This document shows, piece by piece, positions 21,096-31,836 of a stretch of DNA of 64,000 bases. The notes under the pieces are model-generated. The model was not told the DNA's origin. It did not search any database and saw only the letters and a program-made list of their open reading frames with translations. The stretch comes from Fusarium oxysporum f. sp. lycopersici 4287 (lineage: Eukaryota > Ascomycota > Sordariomycetes > Hypocreales > Nectriaceae). Made by a program: the position numbers and the translations under genes. Location: assembly GCF_000149955.1 (NCBI RefSeq), contig NC_030992.1, positions 899,073 to 963,072 of the forward strand. Reading direction: 5' to 3'. Position 1 is the stretch's first letter. Every line of letters starts with the position of its first letter.

Positions 21096-24000
21096 TCATT
21101 GATCCGTCTTCTCCTCTGAGGCTGGAGTTTCGGCGGCATCATCCATCTCCACGTCCTGAGCCTTTGCCTCGCTCTTTTCTTTGTCTTCTTCGTCGTTTGC
21201 AGATGACTGATTCTCCTTGTCGCCTTCTGCTACGGGGTCATTATTCTTCGATGTGGATGGTTCAGGCTCCTTTTTTCTCCATGTGGCAGATATTCCTCCT
21301 CTTATTTGTCCCTCTTTGTCTTTGTCGAGATCAATGCCGTTGATATTGTCGAGGCCTCCTTTAACCTCGCGCATAGCTTTACGCATGCGCTCACGTCGAG
21401 CTTTGCCGCGAAGTCGAGCCTGTGGCTGTGCGCCGTTCTCAACCCATCGTACACTCTTGATCATATAACTTATTCCGTCGTGAACCGAGTGGCGATGGCC
21501 GTAGTCTCCACCAAATTCTCGGCTAGATATCCCATGTCGCGTGGAAGAATAATATTTGACCAATCGAGGAAGGATCAGAACGTTGACGTGCAGATCGCGT
21601 TGCGCAGGGATCGACATGGGTCCGCTGGGGGGAGGGACGGTGATGAGGTCTTCGGATTCGAGGTCGACAGTCGAGTTCGTTGGCTTCTTACGTCGCTTGT
21701 CGGCGACTCCCTGATCAATATCCAAAACCGAGTTGTCAACGTCCTCAGCCCATTCTCCCTTGATCCAACCACTGTGGATGCACGCCGCAACAACATCAGA
21801 ATCATCGGTATAAACGTCAGTACCCCACAGATATCCTCGTGAAGTTATCTCTTCTCTTGCGATTGACGAGAGATGAATTCGTGCGACCTTGACTGTTAGG
21901 ATACAATTCTCCTTATTCTTAATCATATCCCATGGCAATGGTTTTGGGTTGGAAGCAAAAGCTCGGTGTGTAGAGGTACTCGGTACTAATCGCCCAGGTT
22001 TCAGTCCGGGATCGTAGATGAAATCTCCAAGATGGTGCCTGGGTCGGTCTGAGACGGATTCCAACACAGCCTTTGATGATATAATTGTTTTCGATTTCGG
22101 AGGGATGACCGGAGCCGAGTTCGTCACAGCTTGTTTCGCTGGCTGGTGCTGGTGTGTATGTATAGGTCGAGGAGGATGGTGGTGATGAGGAACAGGTAGG
22201 CCCTTTTCGCCAGGGGGAGCACCGGTCTTGAAGTTCTTGAAAGGCGCAGCACCAGTTAATGGCGCGGAGTCGGCTGGGTGATGATGATGATGGTGCGGAT
22301 GACTATTACGGTCAGCGAAATCAACAGAAAACGGCAAGCCAACATACTGATGATGATGGTGATGCTGGTGAGTCTTGGGACGCTTTGCCCTGTTTGCTGG
22401 AGTCGCTCGTCCTGAGCTATCATCATCGCCTTTTCCATCATCGTCCTTTAGCTTTCTCCTCCTGCCTTTGGTGCTCTTGCCTCCTGCCTCTGTACCTGAT
22501 TCGGGTGTTATGTTCTCCGAGTCCTCGCGCTTAGCGAGACTTGCATTTGTAAAAGGCATGGCTGTAGAAGCGATGGGACTTGAAACTCCCATGACTCCAT
22601 TGCCAATACCCGCAAACATGCGACCGAATTCGCTCTTGATTCCAGGCTCACCAGTTGGTCCAGGTTGCTGTAATTGCGCGCCCTGTACCGCTTGTGGGAG
22701 TGGTGAAATTCTACCCTTTCGATTCATCTCCTGAATGGCTAACAAGTTACGCTGGCCGTTCGGAGCTGAAGCGTCGTCACTGTTTCGATGCCGGGGAGAG
22801 TCATATTGTCCAGGGCCATGAGCTCCGTTGTAGGCAATTGTCGGTGGTGGAGGCCCTTCCTCTGGCCTTCGATGGGAATGTTGTGGTTGTTGTGTAGGAA
22901 TCAAAGTCATACGTGCTCGATCGGGGGACTCATAAGGTGCCGGTCCAGGTGGCATATTCTGAGCTGGCGGATGTGAGGATGGCGCGTATCGATCGGGTGG
23001 GGGCCCTTGATAAGAGTGGCCATGAGGAGGGTAAGGCGCGCCAGGGGGGTAATCGGGATGTCGCTGATGATCCATAGGTGCTCGATAGCTGGGATCAGGG
23101 CCTGGGCGACCCCATTGTGCATCTCTGGGATCCCGTTCTCGCATGTCTCTGGGGTCGCGATTTTGAGGATCACGAGGGTCGCGGGGATCTCTGATGTCCC
23201 TCGGGTCACGATCAGGCGGTCGGCCGTACGGTAAAGGATTCCGAGGTGGTTCGCGGTGTCCATAGTCACCAGGATGTATCGAATGTCTTCCCGAATCGCT
23301 GCCAGAGTATGCGCGCTCTCTTCTTTCGCGTTCACGCTGCTCTACTTCACCCATTCGCTCACGTTCTGCCCTATACCGATCCTCGTACGGGTTAGGTCGC
23401 AAACCAACTCTTTCAGGGTTGTATTCCATGCCAGGCGGAGGTCGGCCCATATCATCTCGTCGTCCATATGCTTCTTCTGGCCCTGGCGGTCGTCCCATCT
23501 CCATCGGTCGAGGCATTCCCGGATACTTAGGCTGGCTGCTCGGCCTTGGAGGGGGCCCCGGTGGTAACCTGCCAGGTTCTCTTGCATGATCTGCAGAGCC
23601 TGAGGGGTGCCTTGAATAGGCAGAAGGTGTGCTGTAGCGTGGGACTTCGGGTGTAGGATAGTGTCCAGGCGGTGAGTTTCTGGGCTCGTAAGGTCGCTGA
23701 TGATCGGGAGTGTGAGGTCGACGAAATGGCGGGTAGTTGGAAGTTGCAGAGTGCATTTGCGGTGAAGCATGTACTGCAGTCGCGAAGCCAGGACCAGAGA
23801 CTGGTGGCCCAGAATGAGGCGGATAATGCGATGGCGGAGGTTGCGATTCGCGCATGGCTGGAGGTGGGCCGCCCAACATTGACGATATCGACATGGAGCT
23901 GTTACTGCTGCCTGATCTCGCCAGCGCGCCGAGGGCAGGAAGTTCGCGACCTGAAGGAAAAGACATCGGGGGACCGACAGCAACAGGAGGACCAGGTTGC

Positions 24001-24557
24001 GGAGGAGGTGGACCGTAACCCATCATGCTGTGCGCCTGTTGAGTTTGCGGCGGTTTCGCCCCCGGTTGAGGAGGCGACGTCGGAGGGGGCATTTCGCGAT
24101 TGAGAGTTCGGAGAGAGTTAATGGCCGTAGAGCTTTGGAAACGCGCGTGATTTGATTCGTGGCTTGTATGGCGGATCGTTGGAGTATAAATCGAGGTGTC
24201 GGAGGGTCGTCGTTGGGCCAAACTGTGAGGAGCGGCATACGCAAGGTTTTGATCGGGGCTCAAATTCTCAACATGAGGATGATGAAAAGATTCGGCGCGC
24301 GCGATTCGATAAGAATGCGGAGTAGGTGAGGCGAGGGGATAGAATACGGCCGTTGTCGCGCTGGCCGAGGCGCTACCAGCAGAAGGGATCGTAATGACAC
24401 CGTTTGGTGTTGACGATGGTTGTTTTGTTGTTGTTGGAGAAGCGGAAAATGGAGCTGGATTTGGAACTGGAACTGGAACTGGAACTTGAGGGAAAGGAGA
24501 AACAATAGCGTATGGCGACGGCGAAAAGGGAAGCTTGGGCGGATGCCGTGGATCCAT
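21096..24557 (-). CDS. RXT3: Rxt3-family subunit of the Rpd3L histone deacetylase complex
   Basis: A subunit of the large Rpd3-type histone deacetylase complex, acting in the nucleus in gene repression. The reading frame is open for 1153 codons. The N-terminal 700 residues are low-complexity: Pro-rich, with a run of D-P-R-D repeats near residue 460 and many Pro/His/Tyr stretches. A basic segment KGRRRKLKDDD and two His-rich tracts follow. The Rxt3 domain spans about residues 845-1085, from RHHLGDFIYDPGLKPGRLVP through RGYLWGTDVYTDDSDVVAA to HVNVLILPRLVKY and SVRWVENGAQPQARLRG. The tail is acidic. A likely in-frame 45-nt intron (22303-22347) would shorten the protein to 1138 residues. Confidence 0.88.
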   Translation of the reverse strand: MDPRHPPKLPFSPSPYAIVSPFPQVPVPVPVPNPAPFSASPTTTKQPSSTPNGVITIPSAGSASASATTAVFYPLASPTPHSYRIARAESFHHPHVENLSPDQNLAYAAPHSLAQRRPSDTSIYTPTIRHTSHESNHARFQSSTAINSLRTLNREMPPPTSPPQPGAKPPQTQQAHSMMGYGPPPPQPGPPVAVGPPMSFPSGRELPALGALARSGSSNSSMSISSMLGGPPPAMRESQPPPSHYPPHSGPPVSGPGFATAVHASPQMHSATSNYPPFRRPHTPDHQRPYEPRNSPPGHYPTPEVPRYSTPSAYSRHPSGSADHAREPGRLPPGPPPRPSSQPKYPGMPRPMEMGRPPGPEEAYGRRDDMGRPPPGMEYNPERVGLRPNPYEDRYRAERERMGEVEQRERERRERAYSGSDSGRHSIHPGDYGHREPPRNPLPYGRPPDRDPRDIRDPRDPRDPQNRDPRDMRERDPRDAQWGRPGPDPSYRAPMDHQRHPDYPPGAPYPPHGHSYQGPPPDRYAPSSHPPAQNMPPGPAPYESPDRARMTLIPTQQPQHSHRRPEEGPPPPTIAYNGAHGPGQYDSPRHRNSDDASAPNGQRNLLAIQEMNRKGRISPLPQAVQGAQLQQPGPTGEPGIKSEFGRMFAGIGNGVMGVSSPIASTAMPFTNASLAKREDSENITPESGTEAGGKSTKGRRRKLKDDDGKGDDDSSGRATPANRAKRPKTHQHHHHHQYVGLPFSVDFADRNSHPHHHHHHPADSAPLTGAAPFKNFKTGAPPGEKGLPVPHHHHPPRPIHTHQHQPAKQAVTNSAPVIPPKSKTIISSKAVLESVSDRPRHHLGDFIYDPGLKPGRLVPSTSTHRAFASNPKPLPWDMIKNKENCILTVKVARIHLSSIAREEITSRGYLWGTDVYTDDSDVVAACIHSGWIKGEWAEDVDNSVLDIDQGVADKRRKKPTNSTVDLESEDLITVPPPSGPMSIPAQRDLHVNVLILPRLVKYYSSTRHGISSREFGGDYGHRHSVHDGISYMIKSVRWVENGAQPQARLRGKARRERMRKAMREVKGGLDNINGIDLDKDKEGQIRGGISATWRKKEPEPSTSKNNDPVAEGDKENQSSANDEEDKEKSEAKAQDVEMDDAAETPASEEKTDQ

Positions 24558-27500
24558 GGCGCCAATTTCTTAGCTCCAAAATTCCCTTTCGCTTTAACAA
24601 GGCGCTTTTCCTCTTTGGCCTGAATCCACCCAATCCTGTTCCCACCCCAGGAAATCTCCAAAGAAAAAAAATGCCAGTCAGTGGAGGTCGAATCCACTAA
24701 CTCTAGTCAGGTAACAAATTCAACGTTTTGAGTTGTCAGTCGTGTCGTTTCGGTCTGCGATAATTGGGTTTGCGCTGGAGGGGAAAACAAACGCTGTGCC
24801 TCGGAGGTAAAAGTAAAATGCGCAACTGATGTATCTGCAGTGAATCAGATCACACAAGAGCGCGCGCGCAAAGTTCAGAAGCGAAAAAGCAAAACGACAG
24901 TGATTATGCGACAAAAACGCGAGCGGTAAGCAAAAGATGTACATACGGTTACCATACACGAACACGCAAAAAGCAAGGGACACACCCATACGACACGTGC
25001 CAGAGGTGAGAACAACGTGATACTGACGAGACACAGGAAATGGTCCAAATGTTGGAAATTTCGATGTTTATCTTGAAGGAGTAGAAGATAGATGGCTTCA
25101 CGAGGTGACAGTCCACTCACTCGTCTCAACCACACACAGTTGAAACTGAGGTGTTGTGCTGGCTGGCTCGAAGCAGGACAGAGGCGTGATCAGAAACAAT
25201 CACATCACCCAATGGATCGACTTTGTTGTTACACTGCTGTGCCCCGGCTGGGGTGTAATAAGAATCCGATTTTGTACTAAGATCGAGACTAACAGAGAAG
25301 GAATAGCAGGGTTGTGAGTTGATATCATGACAAGTATGAGCTCAGGCCTTGTTCTCTTATCTATCTGTCGCAAAACCGAAGATATCTCCTCGACTCACTT
25401 ACGTTCACCTCGTCGGCACAATGATACTGTATGAATACCGTGTCTAGCTCGTCATGGCTTGAACGCCCAGGACCCGCGCCGAAAAAGATGGACAGGGATC
25501 GGGGCATGGGGAGAATGCGCCAGGGGGAGGACCTTGGGAAGCGGTGGGCGCTAAGTGGACAGTGAGACATGGATGGGCGAGTGACACACACAGCACACAC
25601 AAGATGGGCAAAAGACCCTGTTGGTGGTCTTTTTTGCTTGAATCAGGTTCAATTCGATGGCTGGTAGGTACAGCACTTGAGAGGAGGGGGGGGGGGGGAG
25701 CTGTTTGTCAGAAAGGCCATGCACAGCGAGTAAGTAGAACGGCAACGGCAGACAGGGAGCTTGATGTGATGCAACACTGAACCCGGCGACAGCTGACTCG
25801 GAGCTGGGAGCTGGAGGTTGGAGCTCTCATTATCACAAGCAAACTCGAGTCTCACGAGTATTTTAAGCTCAGGGAATATCCCGCTACATACCCCTCAGCA
25901 TGGCACTCAATCAGAGTGCCCTGAAGTGCTCAGCTTGGGACTCTAGCTCATTCTCGAGTCTCTTCATGATCAACCATCTCATCATGCCCATGACGCCAGA
26001 GAATGAAAATCTCCAACAAAAAGCTTTCAAGCTAAACTAGTCCCAGTTCGCCCCAAGCCTTGTCTGCCGTGGCCGCGGTCCATCTGACGAATGAGACGGC
26101 ACCTGAAATACCCTCTCAGAACAGCATGACAGGGGTCATGTGTTCCACTGTCTGTTCATCTGTTTGTTTATCCTCACATTCCCGAGACTGGTCTTACAGT
26201 AACTGACAAGTAATAAAAAGGCATGGAGGAGAGACACAGCTCACGAATGTGTTGACTTTCACCGGGTGAGATGCCCCGTCAGATCAATGAGTGTCACTGT
26301 CTGACAGTGAATACAGGGCTGGTCTTGTTCTCGTCTGCCATGACTTGAGTGACGTTACCCCATATCTTTTGGTTGAGAGCTGGCATGTCGGCATCCAATC
26401 ACCCCTGGCCTGTTTCCATTTATGGCACACCTCAGCGAAATGATGAGCGGAGCAAACCCTTTCTTTCTTTTTCTCTTTTGCTTTCATTTTTCACCGCCTT
26501 ACGATTACGATTCGCGGCATCATCATCCGTCGTTCCGTCATGCAAGGTTCTTACTCAGGAACAAGATCAACAAATCTTCTTTTTCAGTTCTCTTCTTTCC
26601 AGCGGAAATCTCAGTTCTCGTGCATCTGTCCGCCCTTCTTCATCGTATCGTATTTTCATGCTGTGCGCTTAGTTGAATGTGGTGTTTGTGCGGTGTCGAT
26701 CCCATGCAGCTGTGCCTGCGGCTATCCCGTTCTGATTCTGATTGACGAACCATCACCGACCGTGCTTGATTCAGATGCTGACAGGGTTTCGCGACCTGGT
26801 TGTTTGTTGATCAGCCGAGGCGTTCAGTGACTATTGGAAACAACATGATTGCTAATATTGTCAGTTTGGCTCTGCTGGATCGCGTACAAAGAAATTAATC
26901 ATTGTTCATTTATGATAATCTACAAGTGAATGTTCCCGTCAATCTCAGATGCAAAATTTATTGATCATGTGTCATAGCTCGATCTTCTATAATTAGCTTG
27001 ATCGGTGAATATCCCTGTTCAACATCACATCACGGTCCTGTGATCTTAATGTGCTACCCTAGAGGATATCGCAACACCTAGAAGCTGAATACTCACGATT
27101 ATGATCTTCGTTTATCATGCTGCACTTGTTCATAGGAGCGAATAATTATTTGAATCCAGCAGGCTAAATTATATACGCTTATACCCGATTATTACCTGTT
27201 CTCTTGTGGTGTTCTCCAAATCATCCTAATGTACGGAAATACTACTTCATAAACACCCATCCGTTAAGAGAACACAGATTTGAGCTGTGATTCGGTTACC
27301 GCCAGCAATGACTTGCACCAACGTGTATATAAACTGCCGAGTAGACTGAGTAGCAATACATCAAATTATCTCTCGACATCGTTTTCACGACAGCTACCAC
27401 GACTTTTCACCAGCACTTACAATTTCATCGTGGAATACACTAACATCAACAAGATCACCTCGAATTGGTTGAGATAGCAAGAGGGGCGACTCGAACTTCT

Positions 27501-27673
27501 AATTCAAAAAGTTTTACTCATTGTAAGTGTCTATATAAAAGAATTATCCAAGTCAGCCGTCAAGCTCCATACTCTGTGCGCAGGCCACATCTATGAATCA
27601 CAGTACCAGCGCATTCGTTTGAACAGCCGACTATACCCCTATACTAAGGTACCTCACACTGATTCTCTTCATC
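24558..27673. other. 3.1-kb gene-free stretch with a G13 run
   Basis: No frame with coding character or family motif was found on either strand. It holds the divergent upstream regions of the Rxt3 gene and the nucleotidyltransferase gene. A run of 13 G lies at 25686-25698. The segment 26440-26640 is CT-rich, like fungal promoters or leaders, but no gene follows it closely. From 26850 on the sequence becomes AT-rich. Confidence 0.5.
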
Positions 27674-28648
27674 ATGAGTTCTTCCTCCTCTACAAGCCCC
27701 CAATCAAACTCTCAAGGCGAAAATATGGCTCCACGACGTCTTGCTGACTATATCGAGCGTATCAAGGAGGCTGACCAGACTTCATCGCAGACTACAGCTC
27801 GCCCCTTCAACAACGGCACGGCAACACAGCCTCCTATTATACGAGGTCGAGTCAACCGTATCCTAATATTCCCTGGCTCCTTCAACCCACCTCACCAAGG
27901 TCACCTTAATCTCCTCAAGCATGTCTTCTATAATGCAGGAGCAGACCTCAACATCATCGCAGCTATCATCATCACCACTGATGATGAGAGACTAAAGATG
28001 AAGATGGATAAGAGGGAGACCGGCATCGTCCTTTCTCGCGAGAAGCGAGCTAACCTCTGGCGTGGTGATGGCATTCCTGTTGACTGGGCATGGGTCTACG
28101 ATAACTCTGAAGCCAGCTGGCCAGGATTCCGAACCAAGCTTGTCAATACGTTGAAGAGGGATGGAGTAGACATCAAGTTCGTTCTACTCTTTGGTCCAGA
28201 TGCCATTACTGCAGACGGCGGGTATAATCCTACATGTTGGGATTGCGGCGATGCTATCACCAGTGACATCTCTCGCCCCGTCGACTTCCGCTATCCCAAC
28301 AGTCTTCGACAACTCGCGGGCTGCACACCATGGGTAAACCTCCAGGATGGTCGATCTCGCTTCGATAACAAAATCTCGATCTGTCGCCAGAACCGAGTGC
28401 GGCCCAGGGGCACTGTCCGATTCGTACCATGTGATCTGGACCGACGACCTCAAGATGCGCCTAGTTCGACTAAGATTCGAGGGATCATTGAGAGCTTACC
28501 CCAGGAAGAATGGGAGGAGAAGTTGAAGGGTGTCGCACTCCACCCAAAGATTTTGGTTGAGTACCTCAAGGAACTTCCGCCGCCTACAAAGCCTGCCGAG
28601 TCAAAGGAGGATCTTACGAAGAAGCAGTGGGAGAGTATTGTTTGGTAA
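27674..28648 (+). CDS. Nicotinamide/cytidylyltransferase-like nucleotidyltransferase
   Basis: A single-exon gene of 324 residues in the HxGH nucleotidyltransferase superfamily, which join a nucleotide to a small phosphate ester, as in NAD or CoA synthesis. The first ~55 residues are Ser/Thr-rich and disordered. The core opens at about residue 62 with RILIFPGSFNPPHQGHLNLL, containing the HxGH motif (His-Gln-Gly-His). It continues with LLFGPDAI and ends with the second nucleotide-binding motif APSSTKIRGII near residue 270, the ISSTxIR equivalent. It is more diverged than housekeeping NMNATs, so it is probably one of the fungal paralogs of unknown substrate. No targeting signal is evident. Confidence 0.75.
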   Translation: MSSSSSTSPQSNSQGENMAPRRLADYIERIKEADQTSSQTTARPFNNGTATQPPIIRGRVNRILIFPGSFNPPHQGHLNLLKHVFYNAGADLNIIAAIIITTDDERLKMKMDKRETGIVLSREKRANLWRGDGIPVDWAWVYDNSEASWPGFRTKLVNTLKRDGVDIKFVLLFGPDAITADGGYNPTCWDCGDAITSDISRPVDFRYPNSLRQLAGCTPWVNLQDGRSRFDNKISICRQNRVRPRGTVRFVPCDLDRRPQDAPSSTKIRGIIESLPQEEWEEKLKGVALHPKILVEYLKELPPPTKPAESKEDLTKKQWESIVW

Positions 28649-28809
28649 ACACCAAGGCTGATGTATTTGTATTGAGGGGATTTTCAGGCACTTGGCAGCC
28701 ATGTCTTGATATCGAATGACGGAGTTATTCTGGAGTTGGTCATGAAGCAGTAGCACATGTAAGGCGCTGGGAGTTTCTCAGAGTGAATGCTATAGATAAA
28801 ACAAAATAC

Positions 28810-28828
28810 AAAAAAAAAAAAAAAAAAA
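28810..28828 (+). repeat. A19 tract
   Basis: Nineteen A in a row, 161 bp downstream of the nucleotidyltransferase stop codon. It is preceded by A-rich sequence. It may be a simple homopolymer slippage tract in the 3' region. Confidence 0.95.
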
Positions 28829-28928
28829 CACGAAACTCAGATCCCAACTGCAGTGATGTCCCTAGTAAAGTTAGAAGCCGTATCCCTCATCACCCTGCAC
28901 CGTTCCTCCATGCCATAATAAGATAAAA

Positions 28929-29788
28929 CTATTTCTTAAGCCCTAACTTAACACGGCATGAAAGCGACCGTGAAAGATGACGAGGAATACGATCCTTCCG
29001 ACTAAAATAATTACCACAAGCTTTGCAAGTTCCACTCGGATCGGGGATCTTGTTCGCTCGAGCATATTCCTTGTGAGATACCCAGTAGTGACGATGAAGG
29101 TCCTTCTTGTCTGCCCCGAGATAGTCGCAGTTGTTTTGGAAGACGCAATTCAGACGACGGTTATGTTTACGATTGTAATGTTTCCTGACCAAAGTTAGAA
29201 AACCTGTAAGTGTATTAAGGTGTGATGTGAACTGACCTGTAATTGGCTCCTTGCTTCCAAGATCTTCCACAACACACTACCTCCCTCGTGCCTGATACTA
29301 ATTAGCTGACGTTGACGAGATGACGATGGAAGAGATCTGACTTGCCCGTCGCATGTTCGTCTTCACTCCTACTCTCAGACCTATCATCCTCGGAACCACT
29401 ACTATCCAACGACAATCCCGCTTGTAGATCGACCAGTCCACTGACGTGTGGATCAAAGCCATAAATACGTGCATGATTCCCAGACTAAATCTGAGGCCTG
29501 GGAGTGCTGTAGGAAGTGTTGGCTGAAGTTTGCTCGTCAACATAGTAAGTTGGGCTGTAAGAGTCAATAGTATTGTACTCTTGGGTTGGATACTGGTGAT
29601 GGTTCGGAAGAGAATTGCCAGGAAAGAAGCCATGACGCTGCTGAACTGCCCACTCGGAACGCCTCACCATAGACTTGACCTCTAAAACCATGTTAGCTTC
29701 TTTTCAAGTGACTGAGATACTAAAGAGAACTCTTACTATGGTCCGGAAAGTCTCGCTCAATGTCAATGTCGTTGAAAAGCCCCATCAT
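28929..29788 (-). CDS. C2H2 zinc-finger protein, gene model damaged or unresolved
   Basis: Probably a small nuclear DNA-binding protein. Supported exons are 29737-29788, the exon whose 5' end is 29681, a middle exon ending at 29237, and 28929-29184. The introns 29682-29736 and 29185-29236 have good GTAAGA/GTCAGT signals. The last two exons join as ANYRKHYNRKHNRRLNC, completing one finger, followed by C-x5-C...H-x-H-x4-H and CKACGNYFSRKDRIPRHLSR. In the second exon, TAG at 29485-29487 sits in the frame that continues as an acidic Ser-rich stretch (LSLDSSGSEDDRSESRSEDE). Either this is a true stop (CAG to TAG) or a weak GTTGAC-donor intron of 57 nt removes it. The join between exons 2 and 3 is not settled. 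Confidence 0.5.
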
Positions 29789-30547
29789 GAAGATGGTAAA
29801 ATCACCAATTCAAAACGCCAGCATAAGAATCACAACCTGACGTGACCACAACAGCGGCTATTGCTTCCGATAGCTAATATCAAGCGAAGCAATGAGAACT
29901 GACTCCGTTGAAAGAGTGCAATGCGCGCGACTGAGTGTAGTTTAAATACCCGCCTACTCATCAATCGGCCCTGCGATGTTCAGTCCAAAGATCTTATCAC
30001 CGCCCAACCATAGCCTCACTTTCAACCCGGGGGCCGGCCATTTCATCATCGATACCGACCAATCTCCCAATGCGAAATACGCCTCGCGGGTTGGCATAAC
30101 GGGCCAACAAGTGCTGACTATACGCATGATTGGCGAGAGATTCATAAGATGGTGGTAAGATCCTTGGGCCTGCATGTGACGGCCCCCGTTGTTTTCTCTT
30201 CGAACATGTTCGTTTCCTCTGCAGACTTTTCGAAGTTCAAGTGACCTATAATACCCAGGATGACGGAAGAAGTAGCCAACATGAAGAATTTCAACATAAT
30301 TTATTATTCTTTACCTAAGGAATACTTAAACTTCAAATTTATGGGTAGACTTCTCTTTCTTTGGGATATTTTTGTACAGTTTTAGGTACTTATTTTATAT
30401 ATTCCCCTGATTTAGGAGCTGAAATACCCAAATGGAGGACATGGCGTCTTCTCTCTGCTTGGAGCTTCCTGGTCTAAGACAAAAAGTGCAATGTCACTTT
30501 TTAAAAGGCAACTATCGGTCAACTGACTCTTCTCAAACAACATCATT

Positions 30548-31095
30548 CTAAATGCCAAATAGAGCCCAACATGCCACAGAATCAGCGAGGCGAGCTACGA
30601 ACATGTTGACGTTGACACGGGCTTGTTGGCGAGGAAAATGGACTCCTAGGCCAAGAGGATCACCCTGCACAGAGTTGTAATCTTTATAGAAGTCTGGGCT
30701 GGCCATGTTAGTAACCCGGGGACACAGCGTCGGTTTACGTACAGTTGTTTAAGACATTCCAGGCTTGGTGCTAGCAGCTGAAATTGCGCCAACAATTTTC
30801 AGAAGTGACGGCATCTTGCCCGAACGCCCAGGTGCTGTCTCTGCGTTCCTCGCGCTGCCTTTCTCATTCTTGAATGGCAAGGATAAGCTTGATGATGGCA
30901 GATTGCCTCTCGGGCTTGAAGACGGCGAGGTTTTCCAGGTAGTACTAAAAGCCGCGAAGCCTGCGCTCTAGGTCCTCCGAGGACATTTTAGTCGATTCTG
31001 TGAATTGTGTGATGCCTGATAAATCGAGGGTGCCGTTGGAATCGTAGGTGAGATAAAGATCGAGATATTGGCGCCGAACATCTGAGATGGGCTCC
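30548..31095 (-). pseudogene. Gene relic, possibly DUF3632-like
   Basis: The minus strand encodes protein-like pieces broken by stops. The first is ISDVRRQYLDLYLTYDSNG with DLSGITQFTESTKMSSEDLE, then a stop, then YYLENLAVFKPERQSAII, another stop, then a basic Glu/Arg stretch. After a gap comes MASPDFYKDYNSVQGDPLGL and RVNVNMFVARLADSV at 30548-30706. The last block recalls the W-x-N-L-N-x-F-x-A-R-L pattern of fungal DUF3632 proteins, but this is a weak match. Plus-strand frames at 31087-31426 overlap the upstream end and are not convincing genes. It is best read as a decayed gene. Confidence 0.45.
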
Positions 31096-31495
31096 ATATC
31101 TCGGAGCATTCACTGCGCATCGGCAAGACGCGGTGACATTACTAGGGCTCGTGGTTTATGGAACGAGCGCGCAACCCGAAGAATTCACCGAAGTCGCAGC
31201 ACAAATTGCTCAACATGCACCTCAGCGAACGAAGCATTGTCCTTGGCCTACATCCGGAGGATCTTGGGAACCGCCGCAGGAGAAATGGGAGAAACACAAG
31301 AATATGTGGGGGGCGCTCACGCATCATGAGATTCCAGGAGTGCAGGAACTGGCTTGGGAGACTTATTCTCGGATGTGTATCGTTGATATCTTTGATAGTG
31401 AAGGCCCTGAGCACATAACACATTAGCCTCTCAGAATCACAAAGTAATAATAGTATTACAGCACACTCTTTAAGTGGTCACTTCTTCTGTGAAAC

Positions 31496-31513
31496 TTAGG
31501 ACGTCTATCCTAA
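31496..31513. repeat. 18-bp interrupted palindrome, TTAGGA-N6-TCCTAA
   Basis: TTAGGA at 31496-31501 and TCCTAA at 31508-31513 form an inverted repeat of 6-bp arms around 6 bases. The same 18-bp layout recurs at 44793-44911 (three copies) and 47951-47968. It sits about 320 bp upstream of the DUF6454 gene. Confidence 0.6.
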
Positions 31514-31836
31514 GTAGCAAAAAGAGTTAAGTAAATTTAGTATACCTAACTTAGTGTGTCTTTAGACGGGATATTTTGACAACTTCGCTTAAGGTCAGAT
31601 GGAGGTTTTGTTGCTCTGTAGGGGCTGCTTTAGGCCACCCAAGTTAAAGTTTAGCCCCCCGGAAGGTGGACCCCCGCTACATGCCCCGAAAACACCAACT
31701 GCCGGCGGAGGATCGGCGAAGCTCCACGTGACGGCGCCGAGCTATCGGGTTGGTCTAACTTACGGAGTTTCTATTTATTTACCTTGCACCATCAACAGCA
31801 TCATATCATCATTATCTCTCCTCACACTCGTCGAGC

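Noticed and set aside
23342..23983. 213-codon minus frame and similar overlapping frames within 21.3-24.7 kb
   Set aside because: Shadows of the Pro/His-rich Rxt3 reading frame.
24684..24710. tRNA T-arm-like hairpin (GTGGA-GGTCGAA-TCCAC)
   Set aside because: No matching acceptor, D or anticodon arms around it, and the loop lacks the TTCRANY pattern.
25686..25698. G13 run as a G-quadruplex
   Set aside because: A single homopolymer in non-coding DNA without the spaced G-tracts that would support a specific structure.
31087..31426. Overlapping plus-strand frames of 80-97 codons
   Set aside because: Three overlapping frames of similar length with no motif next to a decayed gene; none preferred.
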